Shown here: positions 32,942 through 42,466 of the stretch, in pieces | Numbering within the stretch: the first letter of the stretch is position 1 | Layout: each line of letters begins with the position of its first letter | Source of the DNA: Methanocorpusculum petauri | Lineage (GTDB): Archaea > Halobacteriota > Methanomicrobia > Methanomicrobiales > Methanocorpusculaceae | Reading direction: 5' to 3' | Assembly: GCF_026891975.1 (NCBI RefSeq) | Contig: NZ_JAPTGB010000014.1 | Location: forward strand, 1 to 58,775 | DNA length: 58,775 nucleotides | Notes under the pieces: model-generated | What the model saw: only the letters and a program-made list of their open reading frames with translations | Databases searched by the model: none | Told to the model about the DNA's origin: nothing | Translations under genes and position numbers: made by a program

Positions 32942-33518
32942 TGATTTCCCTCCTCTTTAATTCACTGAGGTATATTCCCAGCTCCTCTGAAAGTGAGTTG
33001 TATTTTGATCGAATTGTACTGGTAGTATTATAGCACTCCATTTCTTTAACCGGAAGATCCATTTTCATGATGTAAATATGCCTGTATGAGCTGAGTTGTT
33101 TTTTGCACATCGCAAGATATTCAAAATATGAATTCACAACATTCTCATTTAGGAATGGCCGAGATTTGTGGATTAACTCAGTGAGTTTTTTGAGATTATC
33201 CTCTGCATCTTTTAGAAGAATCTGGGGTTCGGGCTGAGTGTAAATAAGACCATCCGGAAATAACCACTCAATTGCAGAAAAACAATCAACGAGTGTGGAT
33301 TGAAGTTCTACATATAGTCCAAATTCGTAATTGAACTCAGTTTTAGTAATATAGTTTGTTCTTTCGAGACTACTTTTGTACGTTTCTAATCTCGCATCCA
33401 AACTATGTTGAAATTTGGAGTTTGAATGGTGTACATAAATCCCAATTAAACTTGGTAATATAATTGATATTCCGATAGCAGCCCAAGACATGACATCTGA
33501 TTGAAATAAACCCTCCAT
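32934..33518 (-). CDS. Membrane-anchored accessory protein of the RM operon
   Basis: The 194-residue protein has one membrane segment (about residues 9-28) and a cytoplasmic, mostly helical remainder with coiled-coil character (HSLDARLETYKSSLERTNY). The start overlaps the stop of the duplicated hsdM tail in TAATG and is served by its GAGGTG ribosome site. It is overlapped downstream by hsdS. Membrane proteins of this sort inside type I operons are not part of the known enzyme. It could anchor the complex or sense infection at the membrane, together with the HEPN protein two genes on; function unknown. Confidence 0.6.
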   Translation of the reverse strand: MEGLFQSDVMSWAAIGISIILPSLIGIYVHHSNSKFQHSLDARLETYKSSLERTNYITKTEFNYEFGLYVELQSTLVDCFSAIEWLFPDGLIYTQPEPQILLKDAEDNLKKLTELIHKSRPFLNENVVNSYFEYLAMCKKQLSSYRHIYIMKMDLPVKEMECYNTTSTIRSKYNSLSEELGIYLSELKRREIIE

Positions 33519-33634
33519 TACCGCACCTCAAACCCGATACTCCCCAGTTGCCTCTTGATCTCTTCCTCAGCCTTCCGGCTTTCCGCAAACACATCCGAAA
33601 GCTCACGCATCAACCTCATCTTCTCCCCCTCCAG
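33518..33634 (-). pseudogene. Duplicated 3' end of hsdM
   Basis: In one minus-strand frame this stretch encodes GEKMRLMRELSDVFAESRKA and then EEEIKRQLGSIGFEVR before a stop, matching the last 36 residues of HsdM at 34777-34890 (EKMARLTGELSELFAESRKA, then EEEIKKQLASIGFEVR). It has no start of its own and overlaps the end of the DUF1016 gene in a different frame. It retains the GAGGTG ribosome site for the next gene. It is best explained by insertion of the DUF1016 gene between two copies of the hsdM end. Confidence 0.88.
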
Positions 33635-34776
33635 TACTCCGGCTCCATCTCCCGTAGCACCTGCATCTCTCCCGCAAGAAACTCCTCCACATCCTCCACC
33701 TTCGGCAGCACCACCTCGTACTTCGACACAAACACCTCATGAGAAAGCCCTGCCGTCGCATACTCCGCGATACCGTCGTCCTTTCCCGGACACAACACCA
33801 GCCCAACCGGAGGATTATCTCCCTCCGTCTTCACATTCGCCGCAAACCAGTTCAGATACATATTCATCTGCCCAGCATGGGCATAACTCAGCCGCTCCCG
33901 CTTCAGATCCACCAGCACATGACACTTCAGCACGCGGTGATAAAACACCAGATCCACAAAGAAATACTCATCCCCGATCAGGATCCGCTTCTGCCGTGCC
34001 TCAAAACAAAACCCGTGTCCCAGCTCCAGCAAAAACGCCTCCAGCTTATCCAGAAGCGCTGACTCAAACGCCGACTCCTCCATAACCTCACACGGCTTGA
34101 GCCCCAGAAACTCAAACACATACGGATCCCGGATCGCAAGAGAAGGACGCACCATCTCCGCACCGGAATTTGCCAGCACCGACAGAGCCGCCTTATCCTT
34201 TGACACCCCCGACCGCTCAAAATACATCGAATCGATCTGCCGTTTCAGCTCCCGGACCGACCAGCATCCTCTGATACATTCTGTTTCATAGAATAATCGT
34301 TTTACCGGAGGTTCTAACTGCATAATTTCACAAATATGTGAGTATGACAATGATGAAACAAGTTTTTCAGCAGGTGTTTTGAATTTGGGAGACGGTGTCT
34401 CCCAAATTCCTTCTATTAAAGCATGTCGCTGTTTTTCTCCTTCGGGGCAGATCAGAAGATACTGTTCGCGAACACTGCCGGAAAGAAGATCACCAATCTG
34501 GGGATACACTTTATAGAACAACACATACCGCTTCAACTCCCGGACATCACACCGCCGCAGCCCCGCCTCCCGGAGTGCCGCCGCAATCCGCTCAAACAAT
34601 CTCTCCCCATACACCGCACGATCCGCACCACACAGCTCAAACTCCGCAATATACGCACCAACACACCAGTTCCGCATCGTCAGACTCACGTTCACCGCCT
34701 TTGCCGCAGACGACACAAACTGCGAATCAACATCCCGAATAGATCCAATCAGCGAATCAAACGAAAACTCCTCCAT
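33616..34776 (-). CDS. DUF1016 (YhcG-type) PD-(D/E)xK nuclease
   Basis: The 386-residue protein follows the DUF1016 plan: an N-terminal helical DNA-binding part (GERLFERIAAALREAGLRR near 57-75) and a C-terminal nuclease with FFVDLVFYHR and VLVDLKRERLSYAHAGQ, where D, D and K form the PD-(D/E)xK site. The start directly follows the hsdM stop (TGAATG). DUF1016 proteins occur often within or beside type I RM loci and may be structure-specific nucleases. Flanking by two copies of the hsdM end shows that it was added to an existing operon. Confidence 0.9.
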   Translation of the reverse strand: MEEFSFDSLIGSIRDVDSQFVSSAAKAVNVSLTMRNWCVGAYIAEFELCGADRAVYGERLFERIAAALREAGLRRCDVRELKRYVLFYKVYPQIGDLLSGSVREQYLLICPEGEKQRHALIEGIWETPSPKFKTPAEKLVSSLSYSHICEIMQLEPPVKRLFYETECIRGCWSVRELKRQIDSMYFERSGVSKDKAALSVLANSGAEMVRPSLAIRDPYVFEFLGLKPCEVMEESAFESALLDKLEAFLLELGHGFCFEARQKRILIGDEYFFVDLVFYHRVLKCHVLVDLKRERLSYAHAGQMNMYLNWFAANVKTEGDNPPVGLVLCPGKDDGIAEYATAGLSHEVFVSKYEVVLPKVEDVEEFLAGEMQVLREMEPEYWRGRR

Positions 34777-36282
34777 TCACCGCACCTCAAACCCGATACT
34801 CGCCAGCTGTTTCTTAATCTCCTCCTCAGCTTTCCGGCTCTCCGCAAACAACTCTGACAACTCCCCCGTCAGCCGTGCCATCTTCTCCTCAAACGGCTCC
34901 CCATCCTCCTCTGCATCCGCAACCCCCACATACCTCCCGGGCGTCAGAACAAAATCCTGCTTCGCAATATCCTCAGTGGATACCACCGCACAGAACCCCT
35001 TCTCATCCGCAAGCGTCCCGTCCTCGAACGCCGAAAACGCACCCGCAATTCTCCTGACATCCTCATCCGTCAGCTCGCGGAGCTTCCGGGACACCATCGT
35101 CCCAAGACCCCGGGCATCCACAAACAGCGTCTTCCCCTTCTGCCGCTTGTCCCGCTCAATAAACCACAGAGAAACCTGAATCGGTGTCGTATAAAACAAC
35201 TGCGGCGGCATCGCAACAACCGCCGCCACCAGATCCGCCTCAACAATCCTTCTCCGGATCTCACCTTCCCCTCCCGACTGCGAAGAAAGCGACCCGTTCG
35301 CAAGAACCAGCCCCATCCTTCCCTTCGGCGCAAGATGATGAATCATATGCTGCATCCACGCAAAGTTCGCATTCCCCGCCGGAGGCAGACCAAACTTCCA
35401 CCGCACATCATCCTTCAGCTTATCCGCACCCCAGTTCGACAGATTAAACGGCGGATTCGCCAGAATAAAATCCGCCCGGAGTGACGGATGCAGATCATTG
35501 AAAAACGTATCCGCCGCAAACCCTCCGAGATCCGCCTCAATCCCCCGGATAGCCAGATTCATCTGCGCCATCTTCCACGTCGTCGGATTCGCATCCTGCC
35601 CGTACACCGAAATATCATTAATCCGTCCCTGATGCTCCTCCACAAACCTCGCTGACTGCACAAACATTCCTCCGCTCCCGCAGCAGGGATCATATACCCG
35701 TCCCCTGAACGGCTCGAGAACTGCCACAAGCGTCCGCACCACCGACGCAGGCGTATAAAACTCCCCGGCAAGCTTCCCCTCCTGCTCCGCGAAATTCTTC
35801 AGGCAGTACTCATACGTCCGCCCCAGAATATCCTTACTTGCCCCGTGCTCAGCCATCGAAATATTCGTAAACAGATCCACCACCTCGCCAAGCCGCCGCT
35901 TATCCAGCTCCGGTCTCGCAAAATTTTTCGGCAGCACATCCTTCAGCCGCTTGTTTTCCCGCTCAATTGCCCGCATCGCCGCATCAATCACCACACCAAT
36001 CTCCTCAGTATGCGCAGCTGCCGCAATCACCTCCCATCGTGCCTCCGCAGGAACATAAAAAATTCCCTCGGACAGATACTCATCATGATCCTCTTCAAAC
36101 CCGTCACCCTCCGCAACCAGCTCCTGATACTTTACCGAAAACGTATCAGAAATATACTTCAGAAAAATCAAACCCAGGATAACATGCTTATACTCCGCAG
36201 CATCCATATTCCCGCGAAGAATACACGCCGCATTCCATATCTTCTGCTCAAAACCAATATCCGCAGTATTTTTTTCGGCCAT
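34777..36282 (-). CDS. hsdM: Type I RM methyltransferase subunit
   Basis: The 501-residue protein has the HsdM N-terminal helical domain (to about 140) and an N6-adenine methylase: DPCCGSGGMF at about 198-207 binds S-adenosylmethionine and NPPF at about 276-279 is the catalytic motif IV. The C-terminal helix contacts HsdS. I start at the ATG at 36282, with GGAG 9 bp upstream; a GTG nine bases earlier is possible. It is the first gene of the operon hsdM, DUF1016, membrane protein, hsdS, HEPN. An AT-rich 380-bp promoter region separates it from the divergent zinc-ribbon gene. Confidence 0.95.
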   Translation of the reverse strand: MAEKNTADIGFEQKIWNAACILRGNMDAAEYKHVILGLIFLKYISDTFSVKYQELVAEGDGFEEDHDEYLSEGIFYVPAEARWEVIAAAAHTEEIGVVIDAAMRAIERENKRLKDVLPKNFARPELDKRRLGEVVDLFTNISMAEHGASKDILGRTYEYCLKNFAEQEGKLAGEFYTPASVVRTLVAVLEPFRGRVYDPCCGSGGMFVQSARFVEEHQGRINDISVYGQDANPTTWKMAQMNLAIRGIEADLGGFAADTFFNDLHPSLRADFILANPPFNLSNWGADKLKDDVRWKFGLPPAGNANFAWMQHMIHHLAPKGRMGLVLANGSLSSQSGGEGEIRRRIVEADLVAAVVAMPPQLFYTTPIQVSLWFIERDKRQKGKTLFVDARGLGTMVSRKLRELTDEDVRRIAGAFSAFEDGTLADEKGFCAVVSTEDIAKQDFVLTPGRYVGVADAEEDGEPFEEKMARLTGELSELFAESRKAEEEIKKQLASIGFEVR

Positions 36283-36291
36283 TCCTTTCAC

Positions 36292-36671
36292 TCCGTCGCA
36301 AATTCTGCGAACAATAAATCAATTATAGACTACTCCTCCACATAAAATCATCGTTTCTCTCTCCTTGCAGTGCCATCGTTACAGAGAAGAAAAAAAAACA
36401 TCACAAAGAATAGCGGCAATCTGTTTATAGAAAACAAAAATATCCGATATAGACTGCCAAAAACAATCCCGGATAATACAAACGTCATCACAGGGATAGC
36501 ACGATCAGAATCATGACTTCGAACCAAAAGAAAAAAACAGCTGCCGGAGCATCTGCCGCCTTGATACCGCAAAAATACCAGCATCCCGGAAACACCTCGC
36601 CCGCCCAAAAGCGTACATCATACATTTTATCAATACAATCAACCTACCCTATCACAAAAGAGGGAACCTGC
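36292..36671. other. Divergent promoter region of hsdM and the zinc-ribbon gene
   Basis: The region is AT-rich with long A-runs (about 36383-36392 and 36532-36537) and a TATA-like GTTTATAGAAAA near 36423-36434. An open frame extends upstream from the zinc-ribbon gene but shows no protein character. No gene is seen. Confidence 0.4.
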
Positions 36672-37139
36672 ATGGGAAAAGCTGAAATATTCGTCTGTCC
36701 TCACTGCGGCAGGGAAATCTGGATTTCTGAAGGACTTGGTTTCGCGGACTGTCCCGAAATCGTGTTCACCTGCCGGACCGGGGAATATCCGCATCTCAGA
36801 GAACGCATGGAACCCCCCGCCTATCAGCAGACACGGGATCTCCTCAACGCAGGAGCAGCCCCGTTCGATATCGATGGACTCCCCCAGCAAAACCGGTATG
36901 GGCGTAACTGCTACATCTGCCCGGACTGTCACATACTCCAAAGCCGCTTCACCATAACTCTGCAACTCCCCGACGGAACACTATTCATCCCGGAATATCG
37001 CTGTGAAACCTGTAACGCACCGCTTCGTCCCTACCCAAAACGCAGCAAAAAACCAGCCCTCCTTCACTGCAAAAACTGCAACACCACCTTTGACATGCAC
37101 GCAGAAAACATCACCCGCATGATGGCATGGATTGACTAA
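36672..37139 (+). CDS. Multi-zinc-ribbon protein
   Basis: The 155-residue protein has four CxxC pairs: CPHC near residue 9, CPDC near 83, CETC near 112 and CKNC near 136, enough for two or three zinc sites. The middle part is hydrophilic and lacks known catalytic residues. I start at the ATG at 36672; the longer open frame has no zinc-ribbon character. It converges with the ncs6 gene and overlaps its 3' end by 4 bp. It resembles uncharacterised archaeal zinc-finger proteins; function unknown. Confidence 0.65.
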   Translation: MGKAEIFVCPHCGREIWISEGLGFADCPEIVFTCRTGEYPHLRERMEPPAYQQTRDLLNAGAAPFDIDGLPQQNRYGRNCYICPDCHILQSRFTITLQLPDGTLFIPEYRCETCNAPLRPYPKRSKKPALLHCKNCNTTFDMHAENITRMMAWID

Positions 37140-38044
37140 CCTCTCTCCTCCAGCTTTGCCAAAAGCGTACACGCCGCACACAACCGGTTCTCTGTCGGCT
37201 CGCCGCATCGCTCGCACACGCCCATCCTCCGTACCTCCCCGACCGCGGGGCCAAGTTTAGCCAGCAGTTCCTCCTGCCCCTCCACAATCGCGAGCATCGT
37301 ACCCGGATACGTATACTCCAGCAGCCCCAGCTCGCTCCGCACGCCCGCCCGCAGCGCATACCGCGTATACGGACACTCCGGCAGACTCGTCAGCAGATGA
37401 TTCACCATCCCGTATGCAACCGTCGCCCGCTCCGTACACCGGCAGAGCGGCTTAATCCGGGGAATGAACAGATCGCCCGCATTTGTTTTGTAGTTCTCTG
37501 CAACCCGGGTAATATCCCCCCGAAGATAATTCATCAGAACAGACTGCGCCTCATCATCCATACAATGCCCGGTCGCAATCCGATCTGCCTCCGCCTCCCG
37601 TGCCGCCAGATTCAGCGCACGTCTCCGCAGCGTCCCGCACACCGAACACGCCCGCTCCGGAGCAGCCGCAAGCAGCTCATCCAGCGTCTTCCCGCACACA
37701 TCCGCAAACGAAAGAATACGGTGCTCCACCCCAAGACGTTTCACCAGCGTCTCTGCCGCACGAATCGTCTCGTCCCGATAATCGGCAATGCCCTCATCTA
37801 CCGTAACTGCCACAAACTCCGTATCCGGATACAACTTCACCAGAACCGACAGAAGAACCGTACTATCCTTCCCGCCCGAAAGCCCGACCGCAACCCGCGA
37901 ACCTGCGGGGATCATCCCGTAACGGCAAACCGTTTCTGCGACGAGATGCTCATACCACGCCGAAAAATGCTCACCGCACAGAGCCTCACCGCTTTCTGTA
38001 TCACGCCAGACCGCACGCTTCCCGCACCGATCACAAACCGCCAT
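37136..38044 (-). CDS. Ncs6/TtcA-type tRNA 2-thiolation enzyme
   Basis: The 302-residue protein has zinc-binding CDRCGK at residues 4-9, the PP-loop SGGKDST at 56-62, CSVCG in the middle and a C-terminal ribbon (CERCGEPTENRLCAAC), the arrangement of archaeal Ncs6/CTU1. It adenylates U34 of tRNA and replaces the oxygen by sulfur. The gene before it on the same strand, 4 bp away, encodes a ubiquitin-like protein ending in Gly-Gly, the expected sulfur donor. I start at the ATG at 38044; a TTG at 38065 would overlap that gene. Its last 214 bp have a near-identical copy at 23.3 kb. Confidence 0.88.
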   Translation of the reverse strand: MAVCDRCGKRAVWRDTESGEALCGEHFSAWYEHLVAETVCRYGMIPAGSRVAVGLSGGKDSTVLLSVLVKLYPDTEFVAVTVDEGIADYRDETIRAAETLVKRLGVEHRILSFADVCGKTLDELLAAAPERACSVCGTLRRRALNLAAREAEADRIATGHCMDDEAQSVLMNYLRGDITRVAENYKTNAGDLFIPRIKPLCRCTERATVAYGMVNHLLTSLPECPYTRYALRAGVRSELGLLEYTYPGTMLAIVEGQEELLAKLGPAVGEVRRMGVCERCGEPTENRLCAACTLLAKLEERG

Positions 38045-38048
38045 CCGC

Positions 38049-38240
38049 TTACCCGCCGTGGACAATAGATGTTGTCACAAGAACCTGCTCATCGGTGACA
38101 ACATCATCCGCAAGCAACAGCTCACCCCCGCAGGTCACCAGAATCTCATACGGATTCAGCGAAAGACCCGCCAGAATCTCCTCAACCGTCCCGGCAGGAG
38201 CCGACGCCGTTGTCCCGTCCGGAAGATGCACAAGAACCAT
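38049..38240 (-). CDS. Ubiquitin-like sulfur carrier (MoaD/ThiS/SAMP type)
   Basis: The 63-residue protein has the beta-grasp pattern of MoaD/ThiS (VLVHLPDGT at the start, VEEILAGLSLNP helix) and ends VHGG; the C-terminal Gly-Gly is where sulfur is carried as thiocarboxylate. It is followed by the Ncs6-type thiolase gene, so it probably delivers sulfur for tRNA 2-thiouridine, as Urm1 or SAMP2 do. A role as a protein modifier is also possible. A fragment of a related gene start is preserved at 23509-23537. Confidence 0.85.
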   Translation of the reverse strand: MVLVHLPDGTTASAPAGTVEEILAGLSLNPYEILVTCGGELLLADDVVTDEQVLVTTSIVHGG

Positions 38241-38335
38241 CACTCACTTATTGGTGCTTTGAAAATAAAACAGATCACCCCTACGCTGCAGTATCCCGCA
38301 ACTCTTTATCACCAGCCGTAAAAGAAGTACCCGCA

Positions 38336-41137
38336 ATGAAAAACCTGGTCATTAAGGGTGCCCGCCAGCACAACCTGCAAAATATCACTCTGGAACTCCC
38401 GCGTGACAAATTAATCGTCGTCACCGGCGTCTCCGGATCCGGCAAATCCACCCTTGCCTTCGATACCATCTACGCCGAAGGCCAGCGGCGGTATGTGGAA
38501 TCCCTCTCCTCATACGCCCGCCAGTTCCTTGGCATCATGAACAAACCGGATGTTGACAGCATCGAAGGACTCTCCCCCGCAATATCCATTGAACAGAAAA
38601 CCACCTCCAAAAATCCCCGGTCCACGGTCGGAACCGTCACCGAGATCTACGACTACCTGCGTCTCCTCTACGCCCGTATCGGGGTCCCCTACTGCCCCAA
38701 ACACCATGTCAGAATCGAATCCCGGACGCCGGAACAGATAGCTGATGCAATCCAGACGGAATTTCCCGCAGGTGAGATGATTACCATCTTCGCTCCCGTC
38801 ATCCGCAAGAAAAAGGGAACCTACGAACAGCTGTTCCGCGACCTCAACGCTGACGGTTTCACCCGGGTACGGGTGGACGGCGAGATTCACCGAACCGACG
38901 ACGAGATCAAACTCGCCCGCTACGTCATGCACAACATCGACATTGTCATTGACCGTCTCGACCCTGCCGACCGCACCCGTCTCGTCGAAGCAATCGAAGC
39001 AGCACTCAAACGTGCTGAAGACGGCCTCGTCTATGCCGCAGCCGCAGGTCCGGACACCGTGTACTCCGCACGGATGGCATGTCCGGTCTGCGGCCTCTCG
39101 TTTGAAGAACTTCAGCCGAGAATGTTCTCCTTCAACAGCCCGTTCGGTGCGTGCCCGACCTGTAACGGCCTTGGCATTCAGATGAAGTTCGACCCGGACT
39201 TAATCATCCCCGACAAAACCAAGTCCATCGCGGACGGGGCGGTTGCCATCTACCGGAACTTCCTCGACGGCTACCGCGTCCAGTATCTCGACGCCGTCGC
39301 CAAACATCTCGGCTTTACCATGATGACGCCGATTGAGGAACTCACCGAAGAGCAGTACAACGGCCTCATGTACGGAACGGACGACACACTCAAGTTCACC
39401 ATGGCCTCAAAGAATGCCGAATGGTCACACCACGGCCAGTGGGAAGGTCTGCTGCCGCAGACCGAACGGCTCTACCGTGAAACCAAATCCGAGTACCGCA
39501 AAGAGGAACTCGAAAAGTTCATGCGGGTACTTCCCTGTCCCGAATGCCACGGGAAACGGCTCAAGGATCACGTGCTCGCCGTGAAGATCAACGAGAAGTC
39601 CATCGCAGACGTCGCGGATCTCTCCATCGACGACCTCATTGAGTTCTTCAACACCCTGCCGCTCTCAGAAAAGGAAACCGAGATTGCAAAACTCATCCTC
39701 CGCGAAATTCACTCACGGCTTGCCTTCCTGCAGCAGGTGGGTCTCGGCTACCTCACGCTCTCCCGAAACGCCGGCAGTCTCTCCGGCGGCGAGGCGCAGC
39801 GTATCCGGCTTGCAACACAGATCGGATCGAATCTGATGGGCGTGTTGTACATTCTCGATGAACCGTCAATCGGGCTGCATCAGCGTGACAACCAGAAACT
39901 GATCGCAACGCTCAAGCATCTCCGTGATATCGGCAACACGCTGATTGTGGTGGAGCATGACGAGGACACAATCCGTGCTGCCGATTACGTCGTCGATATC
40001 GGTCCCGGAGCAGGAGTGCACGGCGGTCATGTGGTTGCCGAAGGAACGCCTGACGAAGTCGCGGCAACGCCTGAGTCGATTACAGGACAGTATCTCTCGG
40101 GAGTTCAGACGATCCCTGTTCCGGCAGAACGGCGGCCTGCGAATAAGTTCATCAGAATCAACGGATGCCGTGAAAACAATCTGAAGAACATCAACGCAAA
40201 AATTCCGATGCAGACCTTGACCGTCGTGACCGGCGTCTCCGGTTCGGGCAAGTCCACGCTGATCTACGACACGCTCTATCAGGCGCTGATGAAAGAGATC
40301 AACAACTCCCGCGTAACGCCGGGGGCATACAAGGAACTGATCTTTGAGTCGGAGATCGACAAAGTGATCGTGATCGATCAGTCACCGATCGGCAGAACAC
40401 CGCGGTCGAACCCGGCCACGTACACAAAAGTCTTCGACGACATCCGCAGACTGTTCGCCGAGACAAAGGAGGCGAAACTTCGCGGCTATGATCCGGGACG
40501 GTTCTCATTCAATCTGAAGGGCGGCCGCTGCGAAGCATGCTCGGGCGACGGGGTGATCAAGATTGAGATGAACTTCCTGCCGGACGTGTACATTGAGTGC
40601 GAGGAGTGTAAGGGAACGCGGTATAACGCGGAGACGCTGGAGGTGAAGTACAAGGGCAAGTCGATCGCAGATGTACTGAACATGAGTGTGGACGAGGCAC
40701 TTGAGTTGTTTGAACATGTACCGAACATCCGTGCAAAACTCCAGACGCTGGCGGATGTGGGTCTCGGCTACATCAAGCTCGGCCAGAGTTCGACGACGCT
40801 TTCCGGAGGCGAAGCACAGCGGATTAAACTGACCCGCGAACTTGCGAAACGGGCAACGGGAAAGACGGTATATCTTCTGGATGAGCCGACAACCGGTCTG
40901 CACTTCCATGATGTGAAGAAGCTGATAGGCGTTCTGGACAATCTTGTTGCGAAGGGCAACACGGTTGTGGTGATCGAGCACAATCTGGATGTGATCAAGT
41001 GTGCGGATTATCTCGTTGATCTGGGACCGGAAGGCGGCAAGGCGGGCGGAAAGATCATCGCGGAAGGAACGCCGGAAGAGGTGGCGAAGGTGAAGAAAAG
41101 TTACACAGGACAGTTCCTGAAAAAGATGCTGAAATGA
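38336..41137 (+). CDS. uvrA: UvrABC excision nuclease subunit A
   Basis: The 933-residue protein has normal UvrA length and two ABC ATPase halves: GVSGSGKST occurs near residues 29-37 and again near 635, each half with its LSGGEAQRI signature. The zinc sites have CPVC with CPTC, and CEAC with CEEC. UvrA finds bulky DNA lesions and loads UvrB. No uvrB or uvrC is in the window. I chose the ATG at 38336; the frame upstream has no UvrA character. In methanogens the Uvr genes are thought to be of bacterial origin. Confidence 0.97.
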   Translation: MKNLVIKGARQHNLQNITLELPRDKLIVVTGVSGSGKSTLAFDTIYAEGQRRYVESLSSYARQFLGIMNKPDVDSIEGLSPAISIEQKTTSKNPRSTVGTVTEIYDYLRLLYARIGVPYCPKHHVRIESRTPEQIADAIQTEFPAGEMITIFAPVIRKKKGTYEQLFRDLNADGFTRVRVDGEIHRTDDEIKLARYVMHNIDIVIDRLDPADRTRLVEAIEAALKRAEDGLVYAAAAGPDTVYSARMACPVCGLSFEELQPRMFSFNSPFGACPTCNGLGIQMKFDPDLIIPDKTKSIADGAVAIYRNFLDGYRVQYLDAVAKHLGFTMMTPIEELTEEQYNGLMYGTDDTLKFTMASKNAEWSHHGQWEGLLPQTERLYRETKSEYRKEELEKFMRVLPCPECHGKRLKDHVLAVKINEKSIADVADLSIDDLIEFFNTLPLSEKETEIAKLILREIHSRLAFLQQVGLGYLTLSRNAGSLSGGEAQRIRLATQIGSNLMGVLYILDEPSIGLHQRDNQKLIATLKHLRDIGNTLIVVEHDEDTIRAADYVVDIGPGAGVHGGHVVAEGTPDEVAATPESITGQYLSGVQTIPVPAERRPANKFIRINGCRENNLKNINAKIPMQTLTVVTGVSGSGKSTLIYDTLYQALMKEINNSRVTPGAYKELIFESEIDKVIVIDQSPIGRTPRSNPATYTKVFDDIRRLFAETKEAKLRGYDPGRFSFNLKGGRCEACSGDGVIKIEMNFLPDVYIECEECKGTRYNAETLEVKYKGKSIADVLNMSVDEALELFEHVPNIRAKLQTLADVGLGYIKLGQSSTTLSGGEAQRIKLTRELAKRATGKTVYLLDEPTTGLHFHDVKKLIGVLDNLVAKGNTVVVIEHNLDVIKCADYLVDLGPEGGKAGGKIIAEGTPEEVAKVKKSYTGQFLKKMLK

Positions 41138-41181
41138 AAAAAATCAATGGCACCAGACCCTGAATCCGGTCTCCTTCTTTT

Positions 41182-42369
41182 TTAGTAATACGGTTTTCCG
41201 GTCAGATACCGGTAGAGCACCATGTACTTTATTGCGGAACGCGGGTAATCGGACTGGACTTCATAGTACGTTCCGTTTTTGCAGGAGAAGAGAATCTTCA
41301 TCTGTAAGGAAAAGGCAAATCCCGCCATGTCCGCGAAGGGGAACACCCGGGATTCTTCTCCTTCGCCGAACTCAAACCGGTCGGTGAAGATTGCAAACCG
41401 TCCGGTTGCCAGATGTTCCGCCGCCCCGTCTTTGATCCGGTACAGCCGCTGAGCGTCGTCTGCGACGATCGGGGTATTCGCCGGAGTTTGCAAAAGGTTC
41501 GGAATCTGTTCTGCGAGATATCCCCGCTGCCATTTATCCCAGTCGGCAATGTTGTCGAACGGGGCATGGTGATCACCGACGCCTTCAAAGAGGCCGTACG
41601 CATTGTACCGGACGGAAAACCCGCAGTCGCAGAAGAAACGGTCGTCTTTGCTGTGCAGTTTTGCGATCCCGCGACAATGCGGGCAGACATAGAGTACCGT
41701 CTCCAGATCCTCGGCAAGCCGGGTTCCCGGATACTTGGCGGGCCGGACTTTCTGATCATTGAACGCGTTCACATAAAGATCGCGGCGTATTGCCTCGTTG
41801 ACTTCATCAACACTCATCTCCGCCAGCTGCTCGCGGGTGTACTCGGCGACGAACTCTCCGTACATGGGGCCTTTCCGTTTCACTACCGCCCAGCGGGGAC
41901 TGCGGAGATACCCGCCGTGAATCCGGTAGGTGACAAGACCTGCCCCGCTTTCCTTCACAAGTTTACCGGTTGCAGGCGAGATGAACGCGGTCTCTCCGTT
42001 GATGGATCGTACCCCTTCGGGAGACATCCAGACATTTGCGCCTTCGGCAAGTATCTGTTTGATGACCCCGACCACTTCCATCGCCGGAACACCTTTCCGG
42101 CGGATGATGGGTTTTACGAAAAAGTTTGCAATCATTCTCAGCCAGCGTTTGCGGAACAGATGTTCTCCGGCGACGAAGAACATATGACGCGGGCAGGGAA
42201 CACCGATCAGCAGATGATCCCAGAGGGTTGTATGGTTGCAGAAGATAAGATAGGTCGGACTTTTGGGGGTGCATATCTCGTAGCGGTACGAAAGACCATA
42301 CCGGACGAAGGGAGTTACACAAAATCTTGCAAATTTATAGACTGTCCTATACCAAAGCAGATGTTTCAT
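41182..42369 (-). CDS. PlsC-like acyltransferase with zinc ribbon and C-terminal domain
   Basis: The 395-residue protein begins as a 1-acylglycerol-phosphate acyltransferase: NHTTLWD at residues 45-51 is the NHx4D catalytic block and PEGVRS near 116-121 the substrate block. After residue 200 it differs from the family: CPHC and CDCGF near 228-248 form a zinc ribbon, followed by about 130 residues with strand pattern (FAIFTDRFEFGEGEESRVF). Archaeal membranes have ether lipids, so the acceptor may not be glycerol phosphate. It is convergent with uvrA and stands alone. Confidence 0.78.
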   Translation of the reverse strand: MKHLLWYRTVYKFARFCVTPFVRYGLSYRYEICTPKSPTYLIFCNHTTLWDHLLIGVPCPRHMFFVAGEHLFRKRWLRMIANFFVKPIIRRKGVPAMEVVGVIKQILAEGANVWMSPEGVRSINGETAFISPATGKLVKESGAGLVTYRIHGGYLRSPRWAVVKRKGPMYGEFVAEYTREQLAEMSVDEVNEAIRRDLYVNAFNDQKVRPAKYPGTRLAEDLETVLYVCPHCRGIAKLHSKDDRFFCDCGFSVRYNAYGLFEGVGDHHAPFDNIADWDKWQRGYLAEQIPNLLQTPANTPIVADDAQRLYRIKDGAAEHLATGRFAIFTDRFEFGEGEESRVFPFADMAGFAFSLQMKILFSCKNGTYYEVQSDYPRSAIKYMVLYRYLTGKPYY

Positions 42370-42466
42370 GTACGCGAATACTCTCCCCTATTGCCCCCCG
42401 AAAAGGGATTTTCTCATTTATTTGCCGTAATAGATAATTATATTACCGTTTTTGAAAAAAGAAAGG

